From Lamellibrachia satsuma (lineage: Eukaryota > Annelida > Polychaeta > Sabellida > Siboglinidae): a stretch of 64,000 nt of DNA. Below, piece by piece: positions 11,193 through 36,779 of the stretch. The stretch spans positions 11,059,501 through 11,123,500 of the forward strand of contig BSQZ01000015.1 in NCBI GenBank assembly GCA_033239005.1, read 5' to 3'. The position numbers and the translations under genes were made by a program. Position 1 is the first letter of the stretch. The number at the start of each line of letters is the position of its first letter. The notes under the pieces are model-generated. The model saw only the letters and a list, made by a program, of their open reading frames with translations, had not been told where the DNA came from and did not search any database.

Positions 11193-11198
11193 TTTATT
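11193..11198 (-). terminator. Polyadenylation signal of NDUFA11
   Basis: AATAAA on the minus strand (TTTATT on plus), 163 bp downstream of the NDUFA11 stop codon. Confidence 0.65.
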
Positions 11199-11360
11199 TA
11201 ATACATCTTCTTAGGTACTGTATTTCATACAAGTCTGCACTGCACTTTCACATAAAGTAACCAGAGGCAACATCAGGTATTGTCTTTTAGCTCTGAGCAT
11301 TCAGTTCCCATTGGGTCACTGTGGTGTAGGGTGACTAGGCAGGCAAGGCAACATTCCGCC

Positions 11361-16915
<5,555 letters not shown>

Positions 16916-17845
16916 TATGACTGGCTTCAGGTGCCAAAAATTCGTTCCATGCAAGCCTATCACCTTGAGCTTACACAGACTTCCCGGCATGCACTATGTG
17001 CTGAGTCTCTTTAGCTGGTACCTCCTGCCGTCACTAGGGGATGTTTCGGTAAAATGTATGTCTTGCATTCGAAACGGGGTATGTTTACTTGTGTGTATTC
17101 ACAATAGGCAGTCTTTTGTGTTCTTCTCATTCACTCTTTACATTTGCCATGATCTAACGTTGCTCGGTACACAATAAGACTAGATTGGCAGCAAGAAGTC
17201 TGCCGATGGTAATACCGGAAGTGACACTGCCCTGCACATTTGTTGTATGCTGCAATTACTGGATGTGTTAATGTTTATTTACATCCTTGGTATAATGAGT
17301 CATTTTATAACGTATACGTGTCACTTATAATCGGTGATTCAAAAGTGGCATACCCAGACAAAAACATCACAATTACATTTCCTACTGACTGCAACAACAA
17401 CTGTCTTGATCACATCAGAGACAATCTGAAATCAAACCAGATAGCTGACACTGCTTACAGTGCTGTTGACAATTTTATAATTATTACTGTTTGCTTGTAT
17501 AGAAAGCTGCACAATATATGAAATGTGTAAGTATTAACTAACATCATTGTTTATTTAGTGCATTTTAATAGCGCTAATTTATATTTTGTGTTTTATTAAT
17601 AATTGTCAATTGATGACACTATATTATAAACTAGTTGTTTATCTTGTCATTACTTCTTTATCAAAATAATATTTGTGGGTTCATATATTTTGGGGTACAT
17701 GGAGGTAAGCTACATTGGCGTTATTGATATGGAATAAATTATATACTGATTATGCAACATAATAGGAGTATCATGGTGAAGTTGCTTGTCAGACTTTCAT
17801 TGTGACAGTTTTGTTTATTCTGTACACTGAGTGTGTAATTTTCAG
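16916..17845. promoter_or_regulatory. Shared upstream region of NDUFA11 (minus) and SARAF (plus)
   Basis: About 930 bp separates the NDUFA11 start codon from the last 5' UTR acceptor of SARAF (TTTTCAG ending at 17845). No TATA box stands out next to either gene. A non-coding SARAF first exon probably lies here but I cannot place it. The open frame 17240-17521 (93 codons) has no recognisable domain. Confidence 0.5.
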
Positions 17846-17865
17846 GTACACATCTAACAAGTACA

Positions 17866-20800
17866 ATGTTGTTGAGGACACACAGCCTGCCACAGCTGGT
17901 TGGTGTGTTGTCTTTGATGTTCATCTTGATCTCTAGTCCTGTCACAGGTGAGTGTCTTGACACAGTCTCATTAATGACACCTATGTGTAGTCTGGTATCA
18001 GTAGAAACTCTATCAGTTAAGTTTTTGAAACATCCATTCAGTGTCTGCCCCCAGTTAAAATAAACACCAGGGGTCGCAATCCACATTTTAACAACATACG
18101 TTATGAAATATTATGCATATAGCAAAGATCCATTTGTTACCCGATAAAGTGGTCATTGAATAAGGTATTTATAGGCTTCCTTTCTCCAAGACGCCTTCAG
18201 AAATATTTCCATGACATGCTTTATCACATTACAATAGAAATTTAATTATTTTTAACATAATTAATTTTCTATGACAGACTTGTACAGTTCTTTCGAATGC
18301 ATAAAAAATGTAGTAATATTCTTGGTTATTGCTACATATGTTTGCACCCGGATTACCCACAAACACACTGAACAATTCCAGATAAAACTGGTCTAAGAGT
18401 AAGATTAAACACACATGTAACACCCAAGTGAAATACCTAAGCGATTACTGCCATAATGTTTAGACATGATTCTATAAATAATCAGCAAATGGAGAGTTTT
18501 AAGAAAGGATTCAAAAGCTTGTAGAGGGTTTGTGTTGTGCAAATGACATACTAATTATAAATGTCATGGAATGATGACTGTGGTGCATGGTGGGTTGTTC
18601 TTGTGTGAAAATGAGTATGTGGATGCACATTGCAGGTGCTTTGGGCTCTGGTGGAAATGATCGAGTGTTGCTGCAAGAAATCTCAGTGTTGACACTGTAT
18701 CATGGCAGAACGACAACGTCAAGACGGACATCACCCATTCCACAGGTGAGATGCACTGTCACCCACACATGATGATGTTAAGTACAGTACTTAAGGTAAA
18801 GGTGTGCCCTTTGAGATTACAACCAGCAAGGCTAAACTATTATGATAATGAAGAACAGCAGAAAAGTTCAGGAATAATTAATTTTGTACAAGTCATCCAT
18901 AATGTATAACAAATTTATGTGGTTGTCTGACAGTCCATGAGAAATACTGGTTAGATGAACCTAATGTATGCGTATGCTGTTTTATAGACATTGATGTGGT
19001 GACGTTTTGATCTGTCAGAATCCTAATTACGCCTGTGATATATAAAAAACGTCTTATTTTTCAAATAGTATTTTAATGATATTTTGAAACTGTAATGTTT
19101 GCCATTTCATATATGTTGTACAGCCGTTGCTCATCTTTGTTCAGTAAAACTGCTCCTGTCATTCTGACATCACAGAAATGTGCTTCTTCACTGATAGCTT
19201 CACACCACAGGTTGTCTAGTTTCTGCATTATCTGGTTGTAGCTGAAGTATACTGCAGTTACAGCTGGCTGTAGTAGCTTCACACCACAGGTTGTCCAGTG
19301 TCTACATTCTTTGTTTATAGATCAAGTGTATTGGAGGTTCAGCTGGCTGTAGTAGCTTCACACCACAGGTTGTCCAGTGTTACAACCGCGGATCTGATGG
19401 CTTTGATGTCCAGGTAAGTACTTGCTGTATTGTAGCATAATAGCTTAATAACGGAACAAATAGGTGCCCCGAGATAAGTACATTCAAACTTAATTGATCC
19501 CTCAACGAATGGTCTCAAAGTGATCTCTTAATAGAGGTGGTCTCTTAATAGAGGTGATCTCTTAACAGAGGTGGTCTCTTAACAGAGGTGGTCTCTTAAT
19601 ACAGGTGGTACTTTGGGAGGAATTGAATGTGGTCGTTAATGACAAGTGGTCTCTTAATGTAGGTGGTCGCTTGAGCAGGTTTGACTGTATATTATTTCTG
19701 TGCCAATAGATCTTCATTCACAAGGTTTGGTCAAATGTATGCATAAAAGACTGCATCAGTAATATTTATGTGTTTTCTGCAGATTAATCAACATTCCTTC
19801 CATTTTTTCATACATGTTTTTTTGGGATCAGTAAATAGAGTTGTACTGATGGAATGAAGTCTGTTTCAGTGGGAATGCAAGACGGACATGGACAATGCCT
19901 ACAGGTTTGGCACAGTTGAGGTTTCTTGTGAGGGTCACGACTACCCTGAAGACCCATACATTTACCGGGGCTCATGTGGGGTATGTGTGTTTTTTATTGA
20001 CATGTTTCTCATATGTATGATTTGTTTATAATAATTATAATATATTACACTTTACTATCAATATAAAATACAACAAATGTTAGAAATAGTTATATTACAT
20101 TGTTTATAAATACCTGTGATATTGTTTACATTATGTGTGATTAAGACGCTCTCTCTGCTATCCTGCATGTGATATACCTGTATTATAAAGATGGCACTAT
20201 GCTACTATAGTGAAACCTGTCCATAGCAGACACCAACGGGACTATGCATTATGTCCGTTATGGACAGGTGTCCGGTATGGAGAATTTGATTAAGTGGACA
20301 CTCATTGTGTGACTTCACTATAATTTGTTACGGTCGATACTGTCGTGGTACTGTTGTTGTAGGTAGTTGGTACTGTCGTAAATGGCACAAAACTATGGCT
20401 AATAAAACAGTACATGTACCTGTATAGTGTATACACAATATATGTGGGCCATAAACTTAGTTGGTGAAAATGTCATTAATCACACAGCGTTACTGCATTC
20501 CACTGCATGGAAACCAGGTGGCGCATGAGGCTCATGATCAATTCCATGTAATCACCATTCCAAATTTCTCCTTGTTCATTCACTTTGATTGGAGCTTGTC
20601 TTCTGAGAGTTACACTTTGAGTCTGTCAAAACAAGACAGGGTTAGGGTTATGTAAAGGGGAGCTGAAACGGCTTTGATGTTAAAGAGAAGCCAAGGGGTG
20701 AAAGTTTACACAGCTGGCGGTGGCCTAGGCTAGGGCTAGACAAGAGGCTTGCCTTATTTGGAGCAGATTTCTTATACTTCTTGATGACATTATGCAGATG

Positions 20801-23800
20801 GTATGACACAGAATACATACTTAGCGAAGTTAGTGAGTATCTGCGGTGGCTCAACTAAACTGACTAACGGAATTGTCAATGCACTTTAACCTGTCCACAA
20901 GCAGCAGGGTGACTATGAATGGTTGGGTCCAAATTTCCTGTCCATTGTCCACATTGGCCAGGTGGCCGCTATGGGACAGTGCAAATTAATAGCAAGTAAT
21001 TTGGGACTTTCAAAAGTGTCTGTTATAGGTGTCCTTTATGGACATGTGTCTGCTAAGGCAGGTTTTACTGTACTTTGATTTAATTATTGTTAATGCTGTT
21101 ATGCTGGATAGTTGGCTTTCAGTGGTTACGTGTTTCCACACATTTAATATTGTCAGAAGCATGTAACTTGGAGAGTTAACTGTAGATCTATAAGCGTTTC
21201 CAAAGAAGTTTTAAATTGCTGCCCCACCCATCCCCCAAAAGTAGATAGTTCATCAATACTTGTTCTACATGATATGATGGCTGTAAATGAAGTTGTTTTA
21301 TGTTTCTCTTACAGTTGGAGTATACTCTTGACCTGACAAAGGAGGGTCATCAAAGCAAAGGAGGTCACCAACATAGTTACTATGGCAATGAAGGAAGGTA
21401 AAATTATGTGATAAATCTGACAGAAATGCTCTGGTCATATGTTTAAGCATCAGAACTGCATTAGTACTTACCATGAAAAGTGAAGAACTTCCGTTGTTCA
21501 GTTTTACATTTGAATATCTGCCCAATTTAGCACTGTATATTTTATAAAATAATAATATAAATTTTATTCACGAATAAATCGTGCTTCTATCAAGTAATAA
21601 ATCCTTTCCATTTAGGAAAAGTCCTGTTTTTTTTTTGTAATCCACATGTCTGGTAATTTTAAAGTCATATCAATTAGGCTTACATTGTTGTATTCTTCAT
21701 TACTCTCTCCATGCAATAACTACCTTATATTTGTAAGAAATTGCATAATTTATTTTTAATATAGGTGTCTATAATGAAAAACATTGGATTTTTTTCAACA
21801 ATATTTTCAATTCAAATAAAATTTATAATTTACTAATATTTCAAATGGTTATTGATGCACAATATCGTAGTCTACATATGCTACTGAGATAATTATGGTC
21901 ATATCTGTTATTGTAATGGCTGGGGACCATTTACAAAGTAGGCTATATTTTCCCATTATGACAGTCATTGTTTGTTACCATGGCAATGGGGGTCTGTGAA
22001 AAAAGTTCCCATTAACCTACTCTTTCTTACTTGACAAGTAGTAGTAGTAATACACTGTAGTAGTAGGCATCCGTCCATCTAGGGAGATGATGGACTCTGC
22101 CTGGGTTGAGGGTTATCACTAGGTTGGACAGCGTCTGCTGTGGCTGGTGAGTCCAATGCAACAGTGACAGTCTCTTCCACAGCTCACGCAAACAAACACT
22201 GACAGTCCACAGTCAGCAGATGCCCTCTCCTTTCGCCGTGTTCTCTGTCATTTCAGGTGTTCAGTTCTCTTCTCCTCGATTGTGATTGTGAGTGACATAA
22301 TTATCGCGCAATGATACATTAGACGTCATTTTAAAGCTCTACTGATAAACTAAAACATATTGTCAGGTGCGATATATGTGGTTGATTAGGACAGCAGGGA
22401 AAACATTTTATAGAAAAAAAATGCCTGCAGGGTTCATGCAATTTACTTCCATCATTGAGATAATTGTATGGGTAAGAGTTGGTACTTTGTGGTTTTTGCA
22501 ACTGTCAGTGTTGTTCGGTTTTAGTCATGGCCATTACAAGACCCCGTCCGTGCAAGCCCCATCAGCAGTCGGTGATCTCATCACTGTGGCCATAGTTGGG
22601 CTCATCATCTATGCCTTCTACAAGACGTGTCTATCAGGAAGTTCACGGGACCCAGGGGATGATGATGATGACTCCCCCTACAGAGGGCGGAGAGGATATG
22701 GTGGAGGCTATGGTGGCCCCGGGGGAAACCCACCTCCCTATGGATTCAGGGATGACATGACAGGAGGTGGGTGTAGGAACTAGTTTGTCTAAAATCATAT
22801 ACACAGACTTGTTGTGTTTTGTGTGTGTAAAACAACAAAGACAGTTTGAATATTGTTGTTTTGGTTGTATTCATAGTAAGCGTTCTGTTCAGTTTGTGAT
22901 TGAACAGTATTTGTACATATACTCTGTTATTGAGAACTACATTAAACACTATGCATCAGTCTCTGACTCTGTATGGCACATGACATACTTCAGTTACTAT
23001 AAGTCTTCATTCTATTTATTAATGGCTTCATTACGTGTTAGAGTGACGTGTCATGTAACCCACATCCTGATCATAGTGGCAGTGCACACTGATTTTACTG
23101 CACCTAAGGAAGTTGTATGATGTGAATCTTGCCACTGATTGGTGTACTTAGTTGTCACTTTGCCATTTCTGCCATCAAACTAACATTTACCATTTTACTC
23201 AACAGGGAGCTGCTCTGGGAACCGTGGTTCAGCAGGAGCAGGAGCCAGGGGGAATAATGGGGGTGGGTTCTGGACTGGCGCAATGACAGGTGGCATTCTG
23301 GGATACCTCATGGGCAACAGAGGAGGCTACGGCACCGGATACGGCACTGGTTATGGCAACCGCTGGGGTACTGGCCATGGCACAGGCTGGGGCACCGGCT
23401 GGGGTTCAGGACTCGGGGGCAGTACTGGTGGTTGGGGGTCGTCAGGATGGGGCGGCTCATCAGGTTTTGGTGGTGGCAGCACTGGTACTCGCACAGCTTC
23501 TGGTGAGTAATGAAATGCTGAAACTTTTTTGCAAAATAGCACTGTATTCTTTAGAGCGTTAGTATGCTGTAATGGCTGAGTAAATTTTCCCAAAGTTGTG
23601 TTACGACTTATGTGATAAGTGAATTAAATAATTTTTTGTCTTTCTTCCAGTTTCCCTTTCAACGTCCTATTTATTACTTAAACTAAAGGTGACATGACTA
23701 TTGTGATCTGTCTGTCTGTCCATTAAGGCATGTCCATTTGATAGTTGCTGTAATAAAATATTTGGCACATAAGTTGAATGATTGTGTTAATAGCTCAGAC

Positions 23801-25520
23801 CAGTTTGATTTTTTAACTCGAAGGTCAGCAATAAGCTAAGATTAACATTATTTGAATCAAACCATCAAATGTAGCACAAAGACTACCCAGATTAGTGGCG
23901 CCACACCTCTGTCTAGTGCATTATTTAACAAGATTGCCATCCAAGGCAAAGGCCCAGATGGCATGTGGACAAGGAAACCATTGGTTTATCAAGAGTCCAA
24001 CATTTTTAATCTGTGTAATCCGCCCATCTGAGATATGTGTCACCCTGCTAGCATTTACACAATCTGTAGATAATTTGTTCCTTTCATTGATTGTCGTCTG
24101 TGAGAACGAGTACTTCCTGATATCCAATTATGTTGGTATTTATGATATTCTTTTGGATCTGACTTTTTTACAGTAAGTATTCCATTTTAAGACAAAAATA
24201 TTTATACTAACAAATATATTTTATACTAACAAGTATATTTTGTACCAAAAACAACAGGTCCCTTGCTAGTGAATGTTTGATGCTTAACTACTTTTTCACT
24301 GTAGCACTTTCACTTTTTTACTGTAGCTTCTTTTGGAAATTCCACTGAGTGGAAAAGCGACAATGCTTCCATAGTAACGTCAGCATGCACTACGATGTTC
24401 GAACCAGCTATATTCATTCACTGTGAAAGCAGAACACATCATCTGGTTACTGTAATGCTAGTTACACATCAGTATTATATCTACCTAACTAAATCATGTA
24501 CTTAAACCAGCAAATATCAGTGTTAACATAGTTTATCATGCCCTTGACACTAACGGAAATGCCAATGCTTATATGGCCTGGTTACCCCGTGGGATAATGG
24601 GTCAATCAAAATGACCGTAAACACGCCCTGCCATGTGTTTGTTAGATGGCTGGCATAACCTGATACCGTAGATGACAACACGTTACAAGAACAGATCCAA
24701 GGGCTATTTTGGTGGCAAATTATGGGAATATGTCAATATTACAAATGACCATTATGTATTGTCAACAATACATTAAACGCCAGTGAAAAAACGTAAATTT
24801 CAACACAAAAACACGCATTTGTTGAGATTGTGTTTTCATTAATAACCAGGAAATGATTTTTCAAATATTGTTAGAAAAAACAACACTCACAACATTGCAA
24901 TAAAGTGACAGTGTATTTTTTACACAAACCCTTCACCAGTCGTAATTTACTGCCGTAATATGTTCATACGCATGTTACGTGCACGCAACATAATACGGCG
25001 GTAAATTACGATTGATGAAGGGTTTGTGTAAAAAATGCACTGCCACTTTATGCTTTCATTCAACTGTTGCTTAATTCATTCACAGTGGTGTAGTAGACAT
25101 AATTGGTCATACTTATATGTATGTCATTTATTTCTTTGGGGATTTTCTCAAAACGATTAAACTTCATTTTTAGTGGTTATTTTTTCACATTTCCAAAAAT
25201 GTTTTAAAAACTTTGTAACATAACCAAATAAATAAAAAAACTCCCAATTTTTTTATCTGGTATATTATATAGTTTTTCAGCTACAATCTGTGACGAAATG
25301 GTTAATTTTTCTTAAAAACTTCAACTAATCAATTCAAGACAAGCATATAATAGCCACCCCAGCTACCTTATATTTTACCAATTTAATTATAAAGTAAATA
25401 TATAAGGATGCATTTGAAATGTGTAAATCAAACTCTGCTTGAGAATTCTATGTGGCAGTGGCATTCTTAAAATATTTGTCTTGTATCATTGTAGGGTTTG
25501 GTGGAACAAGACGTCGCTAA
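17866..25520 (+). CDS. SARAF: Store-operated calcium entry-associated regulatory factor (SARAF/TMEM66)
   Basis: Eight coding exons: 17866-17947, 18636-18745, 19321-19413, 19870-19980, 21315-21397, 22525-22766, 23206-23502 and 25495-25520. Phases close for 347 aa (human 339). A signal peptide covers about residues 1-28. The lumenal domain has the family blocks TSRRTSPIPQIKCIGG, GFDVQWECKTDMDNAYRFG and YRGSCGLEYTLD with conserved cysteines. One membrane helix is at 178-192 (LITVAIVGLIIYAFY). The cytosolic part is acidic, then glycine-rich, and holds FWTGAMTGGILGYLMG and the terminal TRTASGFGGTRRR, both near-identical in vertebrate SARAF. In vertebrates SARAF sits in the ER membrane and promotes slow inactivation of STIM/Orai calcium entry. 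The same role is inferred here. The GTGYGTGYGN and GWGTGWGSG repeats (exon 7) are richer than in human. Confidence 0.97.
19196..19353 (+). repeat. Two 79-bp tandem copies of the SARAF exon 3 edge
   Basis: AGCTTCACACCACAGGTTGT occurs at 19196, 19275 and, inside the real exon, at 19354, with a 79-bp period. The copy before the exon includes a decayed version of the exon's own first half (GCTGGCTGTAGTAGC preceded by a GTAG acceptor-like site near 19240). Part of exon 3 plus the preceding intron has therefore been duplicated. Confidence 0.88.
19481..19687. mobile_element. MITE with TGGTCTCTTAATxxAGG repeats in SARAF intron 3
   Basis: The left end TACATTCAAACTTAATTGAT and the right end, inverted TACAGTCAAACCTGCTCAAG, are similar and flanked by TA. 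Inside, about six copies of an 18-20 bp unit GAGGTGGTCTCTTAA occur. This matches the style of Tc1/mariner-type MITEs. The family is not assigned. Confidence 0.6.
20208..21070. mobile_element. Non-autonomous Tc1/mariner-like element in SARAF intron 4
   Basis: The left end TAGTGAAACCTGTCCATAGC and the inverted right end CAGTAAAACCTGCCTTAGC align over about 27 bp including GCAGACAC. TA flanks both ends (20206-20207 and 21071-21072). The element spans 863 bp and fills most of the intron. No transposase frame was found. Confidence 0.75.
21398..22524. other. SARAF intron 5
   Basis: Mostly AT-rich. The segment 22040-22290 has a different, more GC-balanced composition and may be a dispersed repeat of unknown type. 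I could not match it to anything else in the window. Confidence 0.35.
23890..24130 (-). mobile_element. CR1/L2-like LINE 3' end fragment
   Basis: The minus-strand peptide LDIRKYSFSQTTINERNKLS followed by TDCVNAS matches the plus-strand fragment near 32060-32130 (DIWKYSFSQRTVNEWNKLST). The tail ends in ATTGCCATCCAAG followed by GGACAAGGAAACCATTGG, as in the copies at 32209 and 62282. It lies in SARAF intron 7. Confidence 0.75.
24899..25051. repeat. Foldback hairpin, about 65-bp arms
   Basis: The left arm 24899-24964 and right arm 24987-25051 are near-perfect reverse complements (for example ACACAAACCCTTCA opposite TGAAGGGTTTGTGT), separated by a 22-nt loop. It is probably a MITE, but as RNA it would form a long stem in SARAF intron 7. 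Confidence 0.88.
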
Positions 25521-26438
25521 CTCACAAAGGATACGAAGGCATGTCAGCTACAGAAGTGGGACTGGTCAGCCCAGTGGAATTCAGGTTCTCGAACGAAAGG
25601 ACAGCTGAACTGTTTACAAATATCACAAGATCAGTGATCTGAAAAATGCTCCTCCCGATTCCATAATGTCCGTTTACTGGACAATTAACTATCCTGTAAA
25701 TGTTTTAGAACATGAGAATGTGATACAAGATAATCACTGACCAATCTCTGAAGCTGTTTGATTGTTCATGTTACTGTACAAGGGCACAAGTGTTCAGTCA
25801 AGTGTTGTGGTCCATGTGGATGCCTTCCCTTTTAAACCATTGTGGTTTGAGAGGTAAAGCATCTGTTTTGCCCTCACACACTGACCCACCCCGACACCAT
25901 TTTTTCTATTTTTTTTTAAAACAAAAGCAGTGTAAATGTGGTTACACATTTAGCAAGTTGTTTGTTCATGTAGGTAGGTCTCTGTGGGTGGTTACTGGTT
26001 CACTGCAGTACTGGTGTCTTTCTCGTGCAAGTTCCTACGGAATCTGCAGTGGAGTTTTTAATTTGTTGTTGGAAGGTAAGATGTATAACACTTGTGCTGA
26101 ATGTTGTTTCTCTGTTGATTTGTTATGAACCAAGAAGCATAATGGTGATTGTGAACATTTGTTAATTTGGTTTTTGGTTTACAATATATTGGATATAATG
26201 GGCAATTTAAGCTGTACATTTCTCAGTTAGTCACCCAACCACCAGATGCTAGCATCAACATGGGGAATCACTGAAACCAGGCCTTGTTACATTACAATAA
26301 TTTCACATTGACTGGTAGGCCCTACACTTGTATAGATAGCTGTTTTATGTCAGCTGGTGTGCTATTTATATATTTTGGTCTTTGTGTTGACCATTGCTCC
26401 TTCTTATATAAATTAACAGACTTGATGGCAAATTACAA

Positions 26439-26595
26439 ACTGGTAAGTCAAGTCTTGAGTCAATGGCCTCCAAGTCAAGTCTTGAGTCAATGGCCTCCAA
26501 GTCAAGTCTTGAGTCAATGGCCTCCAAGTCAAGTCTTGAGTCAATGGCCTCCAAGTCAAGTCTTGAGTCAATGGCCTCCAAGTCAAGTCTTGAGT
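26439..26595. repeat. 27-bp minisatellite in the SARAF 3' UTR
   Basis: About six copies of AGTCAAGTCTTGAGTCAATG followed by GCCTCCA. It lies after the SARAF stop codon and before its likely polyadenylation signal. The open frames it creates (SQVLSQWPP on plus, DSRLDLEAI on minus) are products of the 27-bp period. Confidence 0.94.
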
Positions 26596-26693
26596 CATCT
26601 CTCTGAATGTCAAGGTCAAGGTGTCTGTAAATTAAAGCATACATTTGCCCTTCGTCATCCATTGTATATGTGATTGCAAACATTTGACATTTC

Positions 26694-26699
26694 AATAAA
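26694..26699 (+). terminator. Candidate polyadenylation signal of SARAF
   Basis: AATAAA at 26694-26699, about 1.17 kb after the stop codon. Transcript data would be needed to exclude an earlier end. Confidence 0.45.
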
Positions 26700-26937
26700 C
26701 TAAATGTTTAGAAACTGCAATTGGCAGTTGCATTTCACTGGTTTTACTGCATGTTGGTGGTGGCTGTGGCAACATTTCTATCATTACGAGTATGGGGTGA
26801 AGCCAACATCTGCCCATTGAGCTTACAAGGTGTACCATTATTCATCCATGCGTACATAATTTTTTTACAATTCTGGCTCTGACTTTCCTTTCCGATTTGC
26901 CTGTCTGTCCACACAAGAACAAGAATGAAATGCAATT

Positions 26938-26958
26938 TTTATTAGAACTAGATTTATT
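26938..26958 (-). terminator. Candidate polyadenylation signals of R3HDM4
   Basis: AATAAA appears on the minus strand at 26938-26943 and 26953-26958, about 540-560 bp past the R3HDM4 stop. SARAF and R3HDM4 would then end about 250 bp apart in convergent orientation. Confidence 0.45.
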
Positions 26959-27496
26959 AGTTTTTCTTGTGTGTCTAAACAGTTACACAACAGTGGTGGC
27001 ACAAGTGGCTTTCACATGAATCAATAAATACCATTTGTCTCATTAAGCAATATGAGTATGTTATCAAGTATATGTCACTGTTTGTTAGTTTTTCTTTAGT
27101 TTTGTTATCAAGCATAACTGTTTGAAAATAAAAGTTGTTTAAAAGCTGCTTCAAAATAAAAAAAATCACAGTGAAGCTGCCCTCTGGTTTCAAGGTTTTT
27201 AACTTGTTAAAAGATTGTGTACTTCCACAAAAATACATAACACATTTGTATGACAATGCAAGACAGTTAGTAAAAAGCCATGTAACAAACTTATTATGAG
27301 GTTACTTCATAATGGATGAAAGAAATACAGACTGGTATACCTAATCTGTCCTGAATACAACATTTTCCTAAAAAAGTCAACAACATCAAGTCAACAACAT
27401 ACTTGTTTAAAATAAAATCTTAACAAACATGAGGAAGTATATATGTATGTGTACATGTATGTGTACAACACAACAAATAAGAGTGGATGTTGTCTA

Positions 27497-35299
<7,803 letters not shown>

Positions 35300-36779
35300 T
35301 TCGCAAGTTGTTTGATCTTGTTACAACTGCAACGGTAAAAGAAATCTGGTCCAAGTCACCAAAGTCCACCGTAAGACTACCAGTTGCGACGTCATCGAAA
35401 AGTGTGCACTTCTATATTTAACATCACCACTGACACCACAGCGGGTAAACAAATGACATTTGCTTAGAAAAGATATCACCCAGTCGCACTACGCAATGCA
35501 ATGGTCTAGGAATAAGAACAACCTATGTGGGAGATGTGAATGCAATACACAACAATAGCTTATTTGTTACAAAATGAAAACAACAGCTAAAAAGTATTGT
35601 TTAGAAATCCTCTATCGCAACCCTGGGAACGCCCTCACTCGGTTATGCCCCATCATACATAGCGAAAGGGAATTCTACTATTCGGAAACGAGGCGGGCTT
35701 TTCGTTCCCGGTGAAACGGGAATCCCAAGTGAGTCAGTAGATGTTGTATTTATCAATGCAAGCTTTTGTCATCTGGTACTATTTCAAAAAATACACGAAT
35801 ATTGGTGCACATATAGTAACACGTATACGTGAGCTGTTGTTTCCTGCGCATAGTTTTACAGATCATCGTGTCCAGCTGATAATATTTGTCAAAACTTTCA
35901 TACGGACAAAACTGGCTTGAATGTTTACAAACAAGACGAACCGAAATCTAACCTAATCTGCTGTCATCTGTCATTGTTTTCGTGTCATAGATGGAGATTG
36001 GTATACTTTCACATAACTTTGTTGGAATGTTTGATAATTATTCGATTAATTGTGACATTAGAAGGAAATTCTCGCTCATTCGTTGGAATCGGGTTCGTGA
36101 CCGAGTCAAGGGTTGATTTGTGTCGGAGTAGTACTAGTCAGTGCGACGAGCCGATGACTTTGGTTATATTTATTTTTAATTCGCAGTTTTGTCTTTGAGG
36201 TGTCGTGAACATCAACAGTGGTTTATAATTATTTCAATTCAGAACTAATACGCATTCTGAGTAGTATATTTGTTTACATTATGCTTATAACTTTCAATAC
36301 AATGGATGTTTGTAAAGGCAGTATTTATAGAAATCTACACAGCTTGCATTCTGACACAAATGTGATCTAACATTCGTAATTTTTAATGTTGGATGGTATG
36401 GGGACAGTAACCTGGAGGGGTGAGGATGGTATGGGGACAGTAACCTGGAGGGGTGAGGCTGCTTCGTTTTCTCTGCTAAATCACCATCAGTTTTATTACC
36501 AGCCAACACCTGTGATACTTAGTACACTGCATATACCTAGGGGTCATGAAATACTTCATTGGGTCTAGGTTTCAGTTGGTCTGTCAGCTACAGTTATCAC
36601 ATGTTCTAAGGTTCCATTGTCACCAGTAGAATTCATGAAATGCTTAGGGGTGGTCACATAAGTTCTCAAAGTAACAAAAACGTATAGTGTTTAATTTGCA
36701 GGTCACCATCTCGCAGCCAGGCATTAACCTATGCCCAATACCATGACCACCAGAAGGTGAAAACAGTCACATTTGATTT
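35300..36779. promoter_or_regulatory. Divergent upstream region of R3HDM4 and RNF220
   Basis: It starts at the R3HDM4 initiator codon and runs to the LINE. The non-coding first exon or exons of RNF220 may lie here or in 38346-38827, but no donor can be assigned with confidence. A 34-bp direct duplication (GATGGTATGGGGACAGTAAC onward) is at 36392-36460. Confidence 0.4.

Noticed and set aside
26284..26695. Frames with SQVLSQWPP and DSRLDLEAI repeats
   Set aside because: 27-bp minisatellite in the SARAF 3' UTR; no independent gene evidence.
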